Positions 53,851 through 63,317 are shown, numbered from the stretch's first letter. The stretch: DNA of 64,000 bases from Rhizobium sp. 9140 (GCF_900067135.1 NZ_FJUR01000002.1:981501-1045500), one strand, 5' to 3'. The notes: generated by a model from the sequence alone, not told the origin. Numbers and translations: made by a program.

Positions 53851-54867
53851 CTATTCCGCAGCTTGTCTGGTGCTTTCGCCGTATTTCCGGGTGGGCTTGT
53901 CGAAGCCGCAAGGGGTGCCGTCGGTCACCTTGACCGCGTCTTCCCAGGGCAGCCGGTAGGTGCCGGCGATCAGGTCGTGCATGTAGCTGTAGGGCGCATC
54001 GCCCGCCCCGCCCGCAACCGCGACATAGCCGCGATGGCCGAGCTGGTAGATGTTGTTTTCCACGCCCCAGCCAAGCCGCGCCTCGCGCACCAGATCCGGC
54101 CGCACCTCCGCCGTGATGATCTCGTTGACCCGGCCCGATGTGCCGTGCGCGATGATCGTGCCGTCGAAATTGCAGATCATGCCTTCGCCCATGCTGTCGA
54201 ATGTGCCGTCTGTGCCGCACATGCAGACGCTGGCCGTGACCATGAGATTGCAGAAGGCGTTCGACTGGTTGGTAAAGCGCCAGGACTCCCGGATCGGCGC
54301 GGTATAGCCGGCGGTGCGGATCATGATCTCGGCGCCCTTGTAGGCGCATTCGCGCGCCATCTCCGGGAACATGCCGTCATGGCAGATGATGAGCGCGAGC
54401 TTCGCCCCCTTCGGCCCGTCGATGACGGGGATGCCGAGATCGCCCGGCTCCCACGGCTCGACGGGAACCCAGGGGTGCATCTTGCGGTAATAGAGCTTCA
54501 GGTCGCCCTGATCGTCGATCACGATGCCGGAATTATACGGCATACCACCCGAGTTCCGCTCCATGATCGAGAAGCAGCCCCAGATCGCGTTTTCCTTGCA
54601 GGCCGCCTTGAAGGCTGCGACCTCGGGTCCGTCGAGGTCGCACATGATCTCGGGGTTGATGTCCATGGACAGGCCGTGCAGGGCATATTCCGGGAAGACG
54701 ACGAGATCCATGCCGGGCTGGTTGCGCCGCGCCTTGGCGACGAGATCGACGATCACCTGCGTCTGTCGCGCAAGGTCCGCTTTCGTAACTGTCAGCGGCA
54801 GTTGCAGCTGCACGAGACCGATGCCGACGCCGTGTTGCGATATGTTGAGACCGCCCAGACCGTTCAT
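53851..54867 (-). CDS. amiF: Formamidase (AmiF-type nitrilase superfamily)
   Basis: 338 residues. Nitrilase-fold triad: Glu in VFPEYALHG, Lys in [20 protein letters not shown] and Cys in [15 protein letters not shown]. The [18 protein letters not shown] and [13 protein letters not shown] segments match formamidase AmiF closely by memory. It converts formamide to formate and ammonia. In this operon it sits between the permeases and biuret hydrolase. Formamide is not an intermediate of the cyanuric acid route, so it may act on a side product or on a structurally related amide. The start ATG at 54867 follows a weak AAGGAAT site. Confidence 0.9.
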   Translation of the reverse strand: MNGLGGLNISQHGVGIGLVQLQLPLTVTKADLARQTQVIVDLVAKARRNQPGMDLVVFPEYALHGLSMDINPEIMCDLDGPEVAAFKAACKENAIWGCFSIMERNSGGMPYNSGIVIDDQGDLKLYYRKMHPWVPVEPWEPGDLGIPVIDGPKGAKLALIICHDGMFPEMARECAYKGAEIMIRTAGYTAPIRESWRFTNQSNAFCNLMVTASVCMCGTDGTFDSMGEGMICNFDGTIIAHGTSGRVNEIITAEVRPDLVREARLGWGVENNIYQLGHRGYVAVAGGAGDAPYSYMHDLIAGTYRLPWEDAVKVTDGTPCGFDKPTRKYGESTRQAAE

Positions 54868-54879
54868 GCGCGAATTCCT

Positions 54880-55806
54880 TTATTTCGTCAGGGAGAGCTC
54901 GCCCGGTGCGCCGGATAGCGCGCGGTTGGGCGAGGATGTGGCAATGAGGATGGCGAGCGTCAGCACATAGGGCGCCGCATAGAAGAGGTAGTAGCCTTGC
55001 GTGACGCCCACCGACTGGAGCGCCGGCCCGAGCGCGCCGGTGCCGCCGAAGAGGAGGGCGGCGAGGAAGCAGTTGATCGGGTTCCAGCGGGCGAAAATGA
55101 CGAGCGCGACCGCCATGAGACCCTGGCCCGAGGAGATGCCCTCGTTCCACGAGCCGGGATAGTAGAGCGAGAGATAGGCGCCGCCGACGGCCGCAAGCGC
55201 CCCCCCGAGCGCCGTTGCGAGGAGGCGGACGCGATCCGGGTCGATGCCCATTGCGCGGGCGGCATCGGTCGAGTCGCCGACGACGCGCAGGATGAGGCCG
55301 GGGCGCGTGTTGCGGAAGGCCCAATAGAGAAAGAGCGCGAGGAGAAAGCCGATGAAGAACAGCACGTTGATATTCAGTGCCGCCTGCACCTGCGGGTAGG
55401 ATGACCAGTTGCCGAGCGGAATGGACGGCAGCTTCGGCGCCGAGGGCTGGATGAAGGGCTTGCCGAGGAAGAAGGCAAAGCCCAGCCCGAACTGCATCAT
55501 GGCGATGCCGATGGCGATGTCGTTGACCCGGGGAAAGCGGCAGATGAAGCCGTGGATGAGCCCAAAGACGGAACCCGCGGCCATGGCGGCGAGCACGCCG
55601 AGCCAGGGTGAGCCTGTCAGCACCGCGACGGCATAGGCGGTCATCGCGCCGAAGACGAGCGTGCCTTCGAGCCCGAGATTGATGCGGCCCGACCGCTCGG
55701 TGATGGCCTCGCCGAGCGACACGAAGATGAAGGGGGTGGAGACGCGGATGGCACCGGCGATGATGGCGAGGGGGACGCCCCAGAGCCCGATATCCGTCTC
55801 GCTCAT
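54880..55806 (-). CDS. ABC transporter permease (BMP type), second
   Basis: 308 residues from ATG 55806 (GGAAAGGAAG upstream; overlaps the previous stop, ATGA). About eight membrane segments; TPFIFVSLGEAITERSGRIN followed by LGLEGTLVFGA is the diagnostic start of the nucleoside/ribose-type permeases (NupQ/YufQ group). Pairs with the permease at 55803-56936. Confidence 0.93.
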   Translation of the reverse strand: MSETDIGLWGVPLAIIAGAIRVSTPFIFVSLGEAITERSGRINLGLEGTLVFGAMTAYAVAVLTGSPWLGVLAAMAAGSVFGLIHGFICRFPRVNDIAIGIAMMQFGLGFAFFLGKPFIQPSAPKLPSIPLGNWSSYPQVQAALNINVLFFIGFLLALFLYWAFRNTRPGLILRVVGDSTDAARAMGIDPDRVRLLATALGGALAAVGGAYLSLYYPGSWNEGISSGQGLMAVALVIFARWNPINCFLAALLFGGTGALGPALQSVGVTQGYYLFYAAPYVLTLAILIATSSPNRALSGAPGELSLTK

Positions 55807-56936
55807 GTGCGGCTTCCTTTCCAAAGATCAGGATTGAAGACCTTGAAGCGGCCGTAGAAGGTCTCGCAGAAGAGGATGACGATGAAGAGCGTGCCTTGCA
55901 GCGCGACGACGGTGGCGTCCGGCAGCCCCATCCGCCGCTGGATCAGCCCGCCGGAGGCCTCCAGCCCGCCGAGCAGAATGGCGATGGGGACGATGGCCAG
56001 CGGATTGTGGCGGGCAAGGAAAGCAACGAGAATGCCGGTATAGCCGTAGCCGGCGGCGAGCGACGCGTTTGCGCTGCCCTGCACGGCGGCGACCTCCAGC
56101 ATGCCGGCGAGCCCCGCAAAGCTGCCGGCGATGGCGGTGAAGCCGACGATGAGCCGGCCGACCGGCAGGCCCTGGATCTGCGCCGCGCGGACATTTCCCC
56201 CCGCCATGCGCGCGGCAAAGCCGAAGCGCGTCGCCTCGATCAGGACATAGGAGAGGATGCAGGCGAGGATGGCGATGACGAGGCCCCAATGGACATCCAT
56301 GCCGGGGATCGCGCCGATCCGATAGTCTGCCGGCAGGGTCATGGTGGACGGCTTGTTGAGGCTGGCGGGATCGCGCAGCGGCCCTTCCACCAGCTGGTTC
56401 ATCAGCGCAATGGCGATATAGGAGAGCAGCAGCGACGAGATCGTCTCGTTGACCCCGCGATAATGGCGGAGGAAGCCGACGGCACCGATCCATGAAGCCC
56501 CGACGACCATTGCGGCGAGCGCCATCCCGATGAGGGTGGGATAGGGCGGGAGAAGGCCGGTCAGCGGCGTGGCGATCGCCGCCGCGGCAACGCCGCCGAG
56601 CACCAGCGCGCCCTCGCCGCCGATGATGACGAGGCCGAGGCGTGCCGGCAGCGCCACACAAAGGGCCGTGAGGAGGAGGGGAGCCGCCCGCGACAAGCTG
56701 TTCTGGATGGAGAACCAGCTGCCGAAGCCACCGGTATACATGATCTGGAAAAGGGCGACCGGCGACTTGCCGATCGCGAGGATGAAGATCGAGAATAGCG
56801 CCAGACCGGTGATGATCGCCGCAAGGCCGATGACGACGGGCTCCGCCCGCCGCGCCAGCCACTCGAGAGCCGGGCGGAGAGATGCAGCCCCGCCGGGTTC
56901 CAGCGACAGCGCGGGATTGTTCACTTCGACGGACAT
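55803..56936 (-). CDS. ABC transporter permease (BMP type), first
   Basis: 377 residues from ATG 56936, with GGGGAG 8 bp upstream. Around nine membrane segments. LSRAAPLLLTALCVALPARL, IGGEGALVLGG, and the EAA-like GFAARMAGGNVRAAQIQGLP mark it as the YufP/NupP-type partner. It follows the binding-protein gene by 44 bp. Confidence 0.93.
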   Translation of the reverse strand: MSVEVNNPALSLEPGGAASLRPALEWLARRAEPVVIGLAAIITGLALFSIFILAIGKSPVALFQIMYTGGFGSWFSIQNSLSRAAPLLLTALCVALPARLGLVIIGGEGALVLGGVAAAAIATPLTGLLPPYPTLIGMALAAMVVGASWIGAVGFLRHYRGVNETISSLLLSYIAIALMNQLVEGPLRDPASLNKPSTMTLPADYRIGAIPGMDVHWGLVIAILACILSYVLIEATRFGFAARMAGGNVRAAQIQGLPVGRLIVGFTAIAGSFAGLAGMLEVAAVQGSANASLAAGYGYTGILVAFLARHNPLAIVPIAILLGGLEASGGLIQRRMGLPDATVVALQGTLFIVILFCETFYGRFKVFNPDLWKGSRT

Positions 56937-56980
56937 GACGCGTCTCCCCTCATGCAACGGTTAGCCGAGTACCGCGGATC

Positions 56981-58114
56981 TCAGGAGGTGGAGCCGACCA
57001 CGCCCTCGACGAGATAGGCCATGCTTTCCAGATCGATCGCGTCCTCGGCATAGGCCTTGTCGGCGGGGATGACAGCATTGCCCTTGTTGTCCTTCAGCGG
57101 CCCCTTGAACACGGAGAGCTTGCCGGTCAGCGCTTCGGCATGCGCCGCCTCGAAGGCCTTGCGGCCTGCCTCCGGCACGCCGGGGCCGAGCGGGCTCATC
57201 TTGACGAAACCGTCCTTCAGGCCGCCGCGCACGAAGTTTCCGAGCTTCTCGCCGGCCTGGGCCTTGGTGATGAAATCGGTGTAGACCTTGCCCCACGCCC
57301 ATTCGGCGCCGGTCAGGTACTTCTCGGGCGCAAGCGGGCTCTGGTTGGCATGGTAGCCGCAAACGAAGGCGCCGCGACCGGCCGCCGTCTCGACCACCAC
57401 CTTCGGGCTGTCGACATGGCAGGTAATGACATCGACGCCCTGATCGACCAGCGCATTGGTGGCTTCCGCTTCCTTGATGGCGAGCGACCATTCGCCGGTG
57501 AAGATGACCTGGCAGGTGATCGCGGGATCGACCGAGCGGGCGCCGAGCAGGAAGGCGTTGACGTTTTGCAGCACCTGCGGGATCGGCTTGGCCGCCACGA
57601 AGCCGATCTTCTTGCTTTTCGACGCGTGTCCGGCCGCGATGCCGTTCAAATACTGGCCCTGATGGATGTAGCCGAAGTACGACCCGGTATTGGCTGGATG
57701 CTTACCCTCCTGCCACAGGCCGCCGCAGTGGCGGAACTGCGTGTCGGGATATTTGGCGGCCATGGCCAGCATATGGGGGTCGAAATAGCCGAAGGACGTC
57801 GGGAAGATGAGCGAGGCGCCGTCGAGATTGATCATCGATTCCATCGTCTTCTGGACATCGACGGTCTCGGGTACGTTCTCCTCTTCGACAAGCGTGATGC
57901 CCGGCATGGCCTTGATAACGGCGGCACCTTCGGCATGCGCCTGATTGTAGCCGTAATCATCCTTGGGGCCGACATAGATGAAGCCGACGGTCAGCGCCTC
58001 CTGCGCAAAAGCGGTTGACCCCATCAGGCCCGGCACGGCGCTTGCCGCAAGGCCGACGGCGGAGGTTTGGAGAAACTGTCGGCGGTTCATGGAAAGGCGG
58101 TTGGTCATCATCAT
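56981..58114 (-). CDS. BMP family substrate-binding protein of the ABC transporter
   Basis: 377 residues from ATG 58114 (three Met codons in a row; GGGGAA precedes them). A Tat-type signal: MNRRQFLQTSAVGLAASA, with cleavage after TAFA. The mature part has the BMP/PnrA fold (LTVGFIYVGPKDDYGYNQAH, YFGYIHQGQYLNGIAAGHAS, and NALVDQGVDVITCHVDSPKV). BMP proteins bind nucleosides and similar ring compounds, so cyanuric acid or a related heterocycle is a reasonable ligand. First gene of the leftward ten-gene operon; the divergent GntR regulator starts 320 bp away. Confidence 0.92.
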   Translation of the reverse strand: MMMTNRLSMNRRQFLQTSAVGLAASAVPGLMGSTAFAQEALTVGFIYVGPKDDYGYNQAHAEGAAVIKAMPGITLVEEENVPETVDVQKTMESMINLDGASLIFPTSFGYFDPHMLAMAAKYPDTQFRHCGGLWQEGKHPANTGSYFGYIHQGQYLNGIAAGHASKSKKIGFVAAKPIPQVLQNVNAFLLGARSVDPAITCQVIFTGEWSLAIKEAEATNALVDQGVDVITCHVDSPKVVVETAAGRGAFVCGYHANQSPLAPEKYLTGAEWAWGKVYTDFITKAQAGEKLGNFVRGGLKDGFVKMSPLGPGVPEAGRKAFEAAHAEALTGKLSVFKGPLKDNKGNAVIPADKAYAEDAIDLESMAYLVEGVVGSTS

Positions 58115-58157
58115 GTTCCCCGTGCGGCGCTGGGCCAATGGCTGTTGGACATCAAAG

Positions 58158-58408
58158 TGTATGCAATGACCGTGCCACTTCCTAAGGTATTGGAAAGACT
58201 GGGTGCCATGATGTATTTCAGACTGGAATGATAAAAGTGCATGCAATTTGAATTAAAATTGCCTGTTTTTCCATCATTGCTTCGTTTTAAGCGCTGCCAG
58301 ATGCACCAAAGCTGCCGATGTCGTTGACAGAGTATCTATTAAACCCCATCTTTTCATCATCTTAAACAGATGATTGACATGCTCTGAGATGCCCGTAATC
58401 TGTATGCA
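58158..58408. promoter_or_regulatory. Three TGYATGCA sites, candidate GntR operators
   Basis: TGTATGCA at 58158-58165, TGCATGCA at 58238-58245 and TGTATGCA at 58401-58408. The first two share the longer AAAGTGYATGCAAT, 80 bp apart; the third is 27 bp before the gntR start. They lie in the 320-bp gap between the divergent BMP operon and gntR. FCD-type GntR proteins bind short dyads of this form. No gene is seen in the gap. Confidence 0.6.
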
Positions 58409-58434
58409 GTGATGAGACTGACATTGAGACGAAT

Positions 58435-59109
58435 GTGACTCACGCAAAACGGAAGACCGTCACCCGCACCGGAACGACCGTCGAGCAGATGGTGCGCGCG
58501 ATCGCCGACATGATCGTCAGCGGCATCATGGTGCCCGGCGAGCGGCTGGACGAATTGTCGCTGGCGGCCCGCTTCGAGGTGTCACGGACACCGGTGCGCG
58601 AGGCCCTGCGCGAACTCGGCGCCATGGGGCTGGTCGGCCGGGAGCCGAATCGCAGTGCGATCGTCAAGAATGTCGAGGAGGCCCATCTTCACGCGATGTT
58701 CGAGGCGATGGCCGAACTCGAAGGTATCTGCGCCCGGCTTTCTGCAACACGGATGGACGCGGATGAGCGCCATTCGCTCGAACGCGAGCACCGCGCTTCG
58801 ATGCAGCTCGTCAGCGCCGGTGTCCCTGAGGACTATGCCACCTACAACACCGAATTCCACAACCGGCTCTATCGCGGCGCCCATAACGATCACCTCTTGG
58901 AACTGGCGACGCAGACGCGCGCAAGGCTCGCCCCGTTCCGCCACGCGCAGTTCCGCCTTTCAGGCCGGCTTTCGAAATCCTATGAGGAACACGACCGGAT
59001 CGTCACCGCCATCCTGCGCGCCGACGCCACCGCTGCCGGAAAGGCAGCCTATGATCACGTCTCGATCGTCAGCGATGCAAGCACGGTTTTCGCCGCGGTG
59101 CGTGGCTGA
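58435..59109 (+). CDS. GntR/FCD family transcriptional regulator
   Basis: 224 residues, GTG start. N-terminal winged helix: ADMIVSGIMVPGERLDELSL, ARFEVSRTPVREALRELGAM, then GLVGREPNRSAIV. C-terminal all-helical FCD ligand domain with metal-binding Asp/His residues: EDYATYNTEFHNRLYRGAHN and LSKSYEEHDRIVTAIL. It likely represses the divergent cyanuric acid/BMP operon until an intermediate binds. Its 3' end overlaps the convergent EAL-GGDEF gene by 55 bp. Confidence 0.92.
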   Translation: MTHAKRKTVTRTGTTVEQMVRAIADMIVSGIMVPGERLDELSLAARFEVSRTPVREALRELGAMGLVGREPNRSAIVKNVEEAHLHAMFEAMAELEGICARLSATRMDADERHSLEREHRASMQLVSAGVPEDYATYNTEFHNRLYRGAHNDHLLELATQTRARLAPFRHAQFRLSGRLSKSYEEHDRIVTAILRADATAAGKAAYDHVSIVSDASTVFAAVRG

Positions 59110-60920
59110 GGTTTAGGGTCCGCACTCGAGACCAGGCCGTCCATCACCAGCCCCGTGCGGCTCGCCTTGGCGCAGCTCTTCAACTCTGCGACACGGGTCG
59201 TGACGGCGTTGACGTCGGTCAGGATCGTGCCCTTCTCCAGCGTGAGCACCCCGACGCTGCAGCGCATGAGCGGATAGGCCTGCTCGACGCCCGAGCGACC
59301 GTAGCCCCGGATGAAGCCCCGATTGCGATCGTCCTCCGAATAAAGCTCCTCCACCCCGGTCTTGAAGGCGCAGAGCATCCGCGTCAGCATGTCCTCCACC
59401 GCGGCCCGCGGCAGGTCCGATAGGCCGACGAAGAAATCATCACCGCCGACATGCCCGACGAAATCGCCGTCGCCGATAAAGTGGCGGCGCAGAAGTGCGG
59501 AGAACAGGGTTATGGCGGCGTCGCCACGGTGAAAGCCGTAACTGTCGTTGAACGGCTTGAAGTTGTCGAAATCGCAGTAGCAGAAGAAGCGCGTCCGGTC
59601 GCCGTCGAGCATGGCCTCGTGCACATGATCGCGGATGGCACGGTTGCCGGGCAGGCCGCTTAAGGGGTTCTGGTCGCGTGCGAATTTCAGCTGCTTCTCG
59701 CTGATGATGCGCAGAAGGGAGGCGGAGGACAGGACGCCGGCATAGCGCATGTTCTCCGTCAGGATCAGGCAATCACTGCCATTCGCCCCGGCGAAGATGT
59801 CGAGCATTTCATGGGCCGGCATGTTGACGTCGGCAACTGGTGCCGGTGTGACAAAACTGGCGATGCGTCGCTGGTAGACTTTGTTTTGCAGCAGGTCGCG
59901 CCCGAAGGGGTGGTAGATCATCTCCTTGAGATGATATTCGTGGATGACGCCGCGCGGCTCGTCGTTCGCGTTCAGGACGGGAAAGAAGGCCTGCTGCGGT
60001 GAGGTCCGGAACAACTCGAAGATCGTGTCGAGATTTGCGCTTTCCTGCACGGTCGGCAGGTGTTCCACCTGCCGACGGATGAGCACGCTGTCGGCCGACG
60101 CCGTTCGTCGCTTGGTGTCGTCGGCCTGGGCAAGGTGCGGATAGCTCGCTTTCAGATCCGCATGGCAGACGGTCGGCATCGCCACGAAATAGCCCTGCAG
60201 CAGATCGCAGCCAAGATCGCGGCAAACATGGAACTCCGCTTCCGTCTCCACACCCTCGGCGATGACGCGCGCGCCGAGCTTATGCGCCACCGTCACGATA
60301 TGCCGCACCAGCTGCCGGTTTCGTGGCAGGCTTTCGATCTGCGACACGAAATGCCGGTCGATCTTGACGTAATCGACGGCCGCGCGGGACAGGAGCTTCA
60401 GGCCGCTAAAACCGGCGCCGAAATCGTCGATCGCCAGCTTGAAGCCGCGCTGCCGCAACCGGTCGAGCAAAGTGTCGAACTCGGCGATCGTCTCGTTGTC
60501 GTGCCGCTCGGACAGCTCGAAGCAGACGCTGGAGGGCGGAATGCCGACGCGCTTGAGATGTCCATCGAGCCGGTTGAGGATCGCCTCGTCATGCGCGCCG
60601 ATCAGCCGCGTATCGAAATTGATGAAGAGGGTGCGCTGCTGGAAGCCCGGCAGGGCGGCGAAGGCGGCGAGCGCCCGGCTGATGACCATGTGCTCCAGCG
60701 CCAGAAGCTCTCCATTCTCATGGGCGCGGTCGAGAAGCGCCAGCGGCGAGGTAAAACCGAGACGATCGAAACCCCGCATCAGGGACTCGTAGCCGAAGCA
60801 TGTCCCCGTCGTCGCCTCGACGATCGGCTGCAAGGCAGTCTCGATGACAAGCTTGGAAAGGGTGACGATCTGGTCACGTCCAAGATGAAGGGGCGAAAAC
60901 GTTTCGAGAAGGGCACTCAC
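59055..60920 (-). CDS. Cyclic di-GMP enzyme, EAL-CBS-GGDEF order
   Basis: 621 residues from GTG 60920, with GGAG 8 bp upstream; the open frame runs on to 61805 but that part is a shadow of the phosphodiesterase. EAL domain (about 22-260): FGYESLMRG, LFINFDTRL, CFELSERHDN, FKLAIDDFGAGF, YVKIDRHFV, VIAEGVETEAE and DLLQGYFVAM. All the usual metal and catalytic residues are there. A CBS-like pair (about 290-420) is followed by a GGDEF domain with HVGGDDFFVGL, where GGDDF replaces GGDEF. A phosphodiesterase is likely; cyclase activity is uncertain. No membrane segment, so cytoplasmic. Confidence 0.9.
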   Translation of the reverse strand: MSALLETFSPLHLGRDQIVTLSKLVIETALQPIVEATTGTCFGYESLMRGFDRLGFTSPLALLDRAHENGELLALEHMVISRALAAFAALPGFQQRTLFINFDTRLIGAHDEAILNRLDGHLKRVGIPPSSVCFELSERHDNETIAEFDTLLDRLRQRGFKLAIDDFGAGFSGLKLLSRAAVDYVKIDRHFVSQIESLPRNRQLVRHIVTVAHKLGARVIAEGVETEAEFHVCRDLGCDLLQGYFVAMPTVCHADLKASYPHLAQADDTKRRTASADSVLIRRQVEHLPTVQESANLDTIFELFRTSPQQAFFPVLNANDEPRGVIHEYHLKEMIYHPFGRDLLQNKVYQRRIASFVTPAPVADVNMPAHEMLDIFAGANGSDCLILTENMRYAGVLSSASLLRIISEKQLKFARDQNPLSGLPGNRAIRDHVHEAMLDGDRTRFFCYCDFDNFKPFNDSYGFHRGDAAITLFSALLRRHFIGDGDFVGHVGGDDFFVGLSDLPRAAVEDMLTRMLCAFKTGVEELYSEDDRNRGFIRGYGRSGVEQAYPLMRCSVGVLTLEKGTILTDVNAVTTRVAELKSCAKASRTGLVMDGLVSSADPKPQPRTAAKTVLASLTIET

Positions 60921-61059
60921 CGGCGGTCTCCAGATCGACAACTTTCGCGACCATCGCAGGGGAGACTGAACGTTTGGTTTGCGTAGAATGACAGTTTGAT
61001 GAAGATATCGAGCCGGGTTCGGTCTGTTGCCGGTCTCGCCCTTCAGGAAAGCACCGACG

Positions 61060-61860
61060 TCACGGCCCTTCGCAGGCACCGGCGCGTGCCGTCCGCGTTT
61101 CGCCGACCTCGGCCGCATAGGCGCGGAAGCCGTTATCGTCGATATGAATGATGCGGTAGCAGGGATTGCCGGCGGTCCAGAACGGATCGGGCGCGTCGAT
61201 ATCGGTGATGAACTTGTGGGAGCACGCCTGGCCCGAACTATAGGCGATGCCGGTTGCGCTCGTACCGGACAGCGGCACGTGGATATGCCCGAAGACGATG
61301 TGGCGGATGCCGGCGGGGTGGGCCGCGAGCCGTTGCAGCAGACGGCCGTCGTCATGCATCTCGATGTTCTCGAAATGCGCGATCCCTGAATGGACCGGCG
61401 GATGATGGACGAAGACGGTGACCGGCTTTTCGCCGGCGTTGGCAAGCGCGTCATCCAGCCAGGCGAGCCGGGCTTCGTCGTAGATGCCGCCGATGATGCC
61501 GGCCCCGTGACTGTCGAGAAAGAGCAGGCGGCCGAACGGCGTGTCGATGAACGACTGGATGAAACCGTTCCCGTCGCGCGGTTGCTCCGGAAAGGCGGCG
61601 GCGAAGGCCGGGCGCGCATCGTGATTGCCGAGCAGCAGGCGGATGTCGCAGGCGACGGGCTCAAGGATGTCGCGCAGCAGCGCATAGGCCTCGGGATCGC
61701 CGTCGTTGCAGAGATCGCCGGTGACGACGAGAAGATCGGCATCCGCCTGTCTGTCCAGAATATCGGCGACGGCCGCGCGCAGATGGGCTTCGGGATCGAC
61801 GCCATGGATGGACCCGCCCGGGGGCAGCAGATGCGTGTCGGTCAACTGGATGATTCTCAT
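61060..61860 (-). CDS. Calcineurin-like phosphodiesterase (CpdA/GpdQ type)
   Basis: 266 residues from ATG 61860. Metallophosphoesterase motifs: Asp8-x-His10 in QLTDTHLLPPG, Asp in VVTGDLCNDG, Asn-His-Asp in LLLGNHDAR, His in FVHHPPVHSG, and His-x-His in VFGHIHVPLS. The family includes cyclic AMP phosphodiesterase CpdA and glycerophosphodiesterase GpdQ. Because it follows Ugp-type transporter genes by 85 bp on the same strand, a glycerophosphodiester substrate is more likely than cyclic AMP. A perfect 12-bp hairpin lies in the gap between them. Confidence 0.88.
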   Translation of the reverse strand: MRIIQLTDTHLLPPGGSIHGVDPEAHLRAAVADILDRQADADLLVVTGDLCNDGDPEAYALLRDILEPVACDIRLLLGNHDARPAFAAAFPEQPRDGNGFIQSFIDTPFGRLLFLDSHGAGIIGGIYDEARLAWLDDALANAGEKPVTVFVHHPPVHSGIAHFENIEMHDDGRLLQRLAAHPAGIRHIVFGHIHVPLSGTSATGIAYSSGQACSHKFITDIDAPDPFWTAGNPCYRIIHIDDNGFRAYAAEVGETRTARAGACEGP

Positions 61861-61887
61861 CGGAAAAGCGCCTTGTCGGGAAGAAGA

Positions 61888-61917
61888 ACGGCTGCGGAGA
61901 CGAGGCTCCGCAGCCGT
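61888..61917 (-). terminator. Perfect 12-bp hairpin between binding-protein and phosphodiesterase genes
   Basis: Arms ACGGCTGCGGAG (61888-61899) and CTCCGCAGCCGT (61906-61917) with a 6-base loop. On the minus strand it lies 28 bp after the binding-protein stop and is followed by TCTTCTTCC, only partly T-rich. It may be an attenuator or an mRNA-protecting hairpin that lowers expression of the downstream phosphodiesterase. Confidence 0.65.
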
Positions 61918-61945
61918 CGGCGTGTCGGAATGGCAGCGTGCCGGA

Positions 61946-63253
61946 TCAGTTCATCAGGCCGTTGGTCTGGGCGACGATCTGTTTCAGGCCCTCTTCCGGC
62001 GTGATCTCGCCGCGCATGACGGTGCCGATGACATCACGCTGGGTGCGCCAGATCCGCACCGAGTCCCCGCCCGGATAACCGGCCCAGGGCAGCGAGCGTT
62101 CGGCCTGCAGCGAGGCCGTCTTGACGTTCGGATGCTCGGCATAATAGGGGGCGAGATAGTCCGGGCCGGTCGCGAGCTTGTTGGTCGGCAGATAGCCGGT
62201 GATGCGCACGATGAGGTTCTGCGCCTCGGGGCCGGTGATCCACTTCAGGTACTTCCAGGCGGCATCCTGCCGGGCCTTGTCCTGCGTCAGGATGACGGCG
62301 GAGTTGCCGCCCGTCGGCACGCCGCCCTTTTCCGCATTGTCGAGCGGGAAGGTCGCGGTCTTCAGCTCGAAGCGGTCGCCGACCAGCCCCTCGATCGTCT
62401 GCACATGGGCGGGCGTCGAGAAGATGAAGCCGGTGAGGCCCGCGCCGAACTGCTGGCGCGACTGGTCCCAGTCGAGCAGCGTCTGGCCGCCGTCGGTGAC
62501 GAAGCGGCGTGCGAGCTTCAGCGCATTGAGACCGGTCTCGTTGTCGAAGGCAACGGTCTTGGTGGCGGGATCGACCAAGTGTCCGCCCTGCTGGAAGATC
62601 AGCGACTGCCAGAGCCAGTCGTCCGGCCAGCCATTGATGTCGTAGCCCATGCCGGCGATCTTCGGGTCGAGCGCGTGGATCTTGGCAGCCAGCGCAATGA
62701 CCTCCTCGAAGGTCTTCGGCATGTTGTCCGGGTCGCCACCGGCTTTGCGCACCAGCTCGGCATTCACATACATGATCGGCGAGGAGGCGTTGACCGGCAG
62801 GCCGTACTGCTTGCCGTCGACCTGGCCGAGCGCCGACATCTTCGGGCTGTAGTTCTTCTCGAGGAAGGCCGCGCCGCCTTCGGCCTCGATGAAGGGACCG
62901 AGATCCGTGATCTGGTTGCGCGGCGCCAGCGTGTGCACCAGCTCGCCCGTCAGATTGTAGCCGGAGAAATAAACGTCGGGAAGATTGCCGGTGACGGCCG
63001 CGCGCAGCACCTGCTGCTGGCCTTCATTGTAGCCTGCGGCGGGCGCGAGGAAATTGATCTTGATCGTCGGGTTGTTCTTCATGAACGCATCGGCCAGCGG
63101 CTGATGGAATTTCGTGAAGCCGGGCAGGTTGTAGAGGACGTTCAGCGTGATCTCGTCGCTGGCGGAAGCGGCCGGGCTGAGGCCGGCCATGGCAAGGCCG
63201 AAGACGAGGCCGCGGAGGGCGGTGCGTCGGGTCAGGGTCATCGAAGTCTCCAT
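61946..63253 (-). CDS. ABC transporter binding protein, UgpB-like
   Basis: 435 residues. Signal with twin Arg (MTLTRRTALRGLVFGLAMAG) and cleavage near ASA-SD, hence periplasmic. Family 1 binding-protein fold: LNVLYNLPGFTKFHQPLADA, VYFSGYNLTGELVHTL, YGLPVNASSPIMYVNAELVR and WKYLKWITGPEAQNLI, as in UgpB and other sugar/glycerol-phosphate proteins. Downstream of the partial permease, with 64 bp of purine-rich DNA between them on the minus strand. Confidence 0.9.
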   Translation of the reverse strand: METSMTLTRRTALRGLVFGLAMAGLSPAASASDEITLNVLYNLPGFTKFHQPLADAFMKNNPTIKINFLAPAAGYNEGQQQVLRAAVTGNLPDVYFSGYNLTGELVHTLAPRNQITDLGPFIEAEGGAAFLEKNYSPKMSALGQVDGKQYGLPVNASSPIMYVNAELVRKAGGDPDNMPKTFEEVIALAAKIHALDPKIAGMGYDINGWPDDWLWQSLIFQQGGHLVDPATKTVAFDNETGLNALKLARRFVTDGGQTLLDWDQSRQQFGAGLTGFIFSTPAHVQTIEGLVGDRFELKTATFPLDNAEKGGVPTGGNSAVILTQDKARQDAAWKYLKWITGPEAQNLIVRITGYLPTNKLATGPDYLAPYYAEHPNVKTASLQAERSLPWAGYPGGDSVRIWRTQRDVIGTVMRGEITPEEGLKQIVAQTNGLMN

Positions 63254-63317
63254 AGGACGTGCGGTAGCGGGAGGTTTGGGAGGTTGGGTTGGGTCGGGAG
63301 GGGTGGCTCGGGCGGCG

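Noticed and set aside
60921..61805. Upstream extension of the EAL-GGDEF frame to a 916-residue protein
   Set aside because: The added part is Ser/Pro/Arg-rich and lies out of frame over the phosphodiesterase gene; GTG 60920 has a GGAG site and matches the EAL start.
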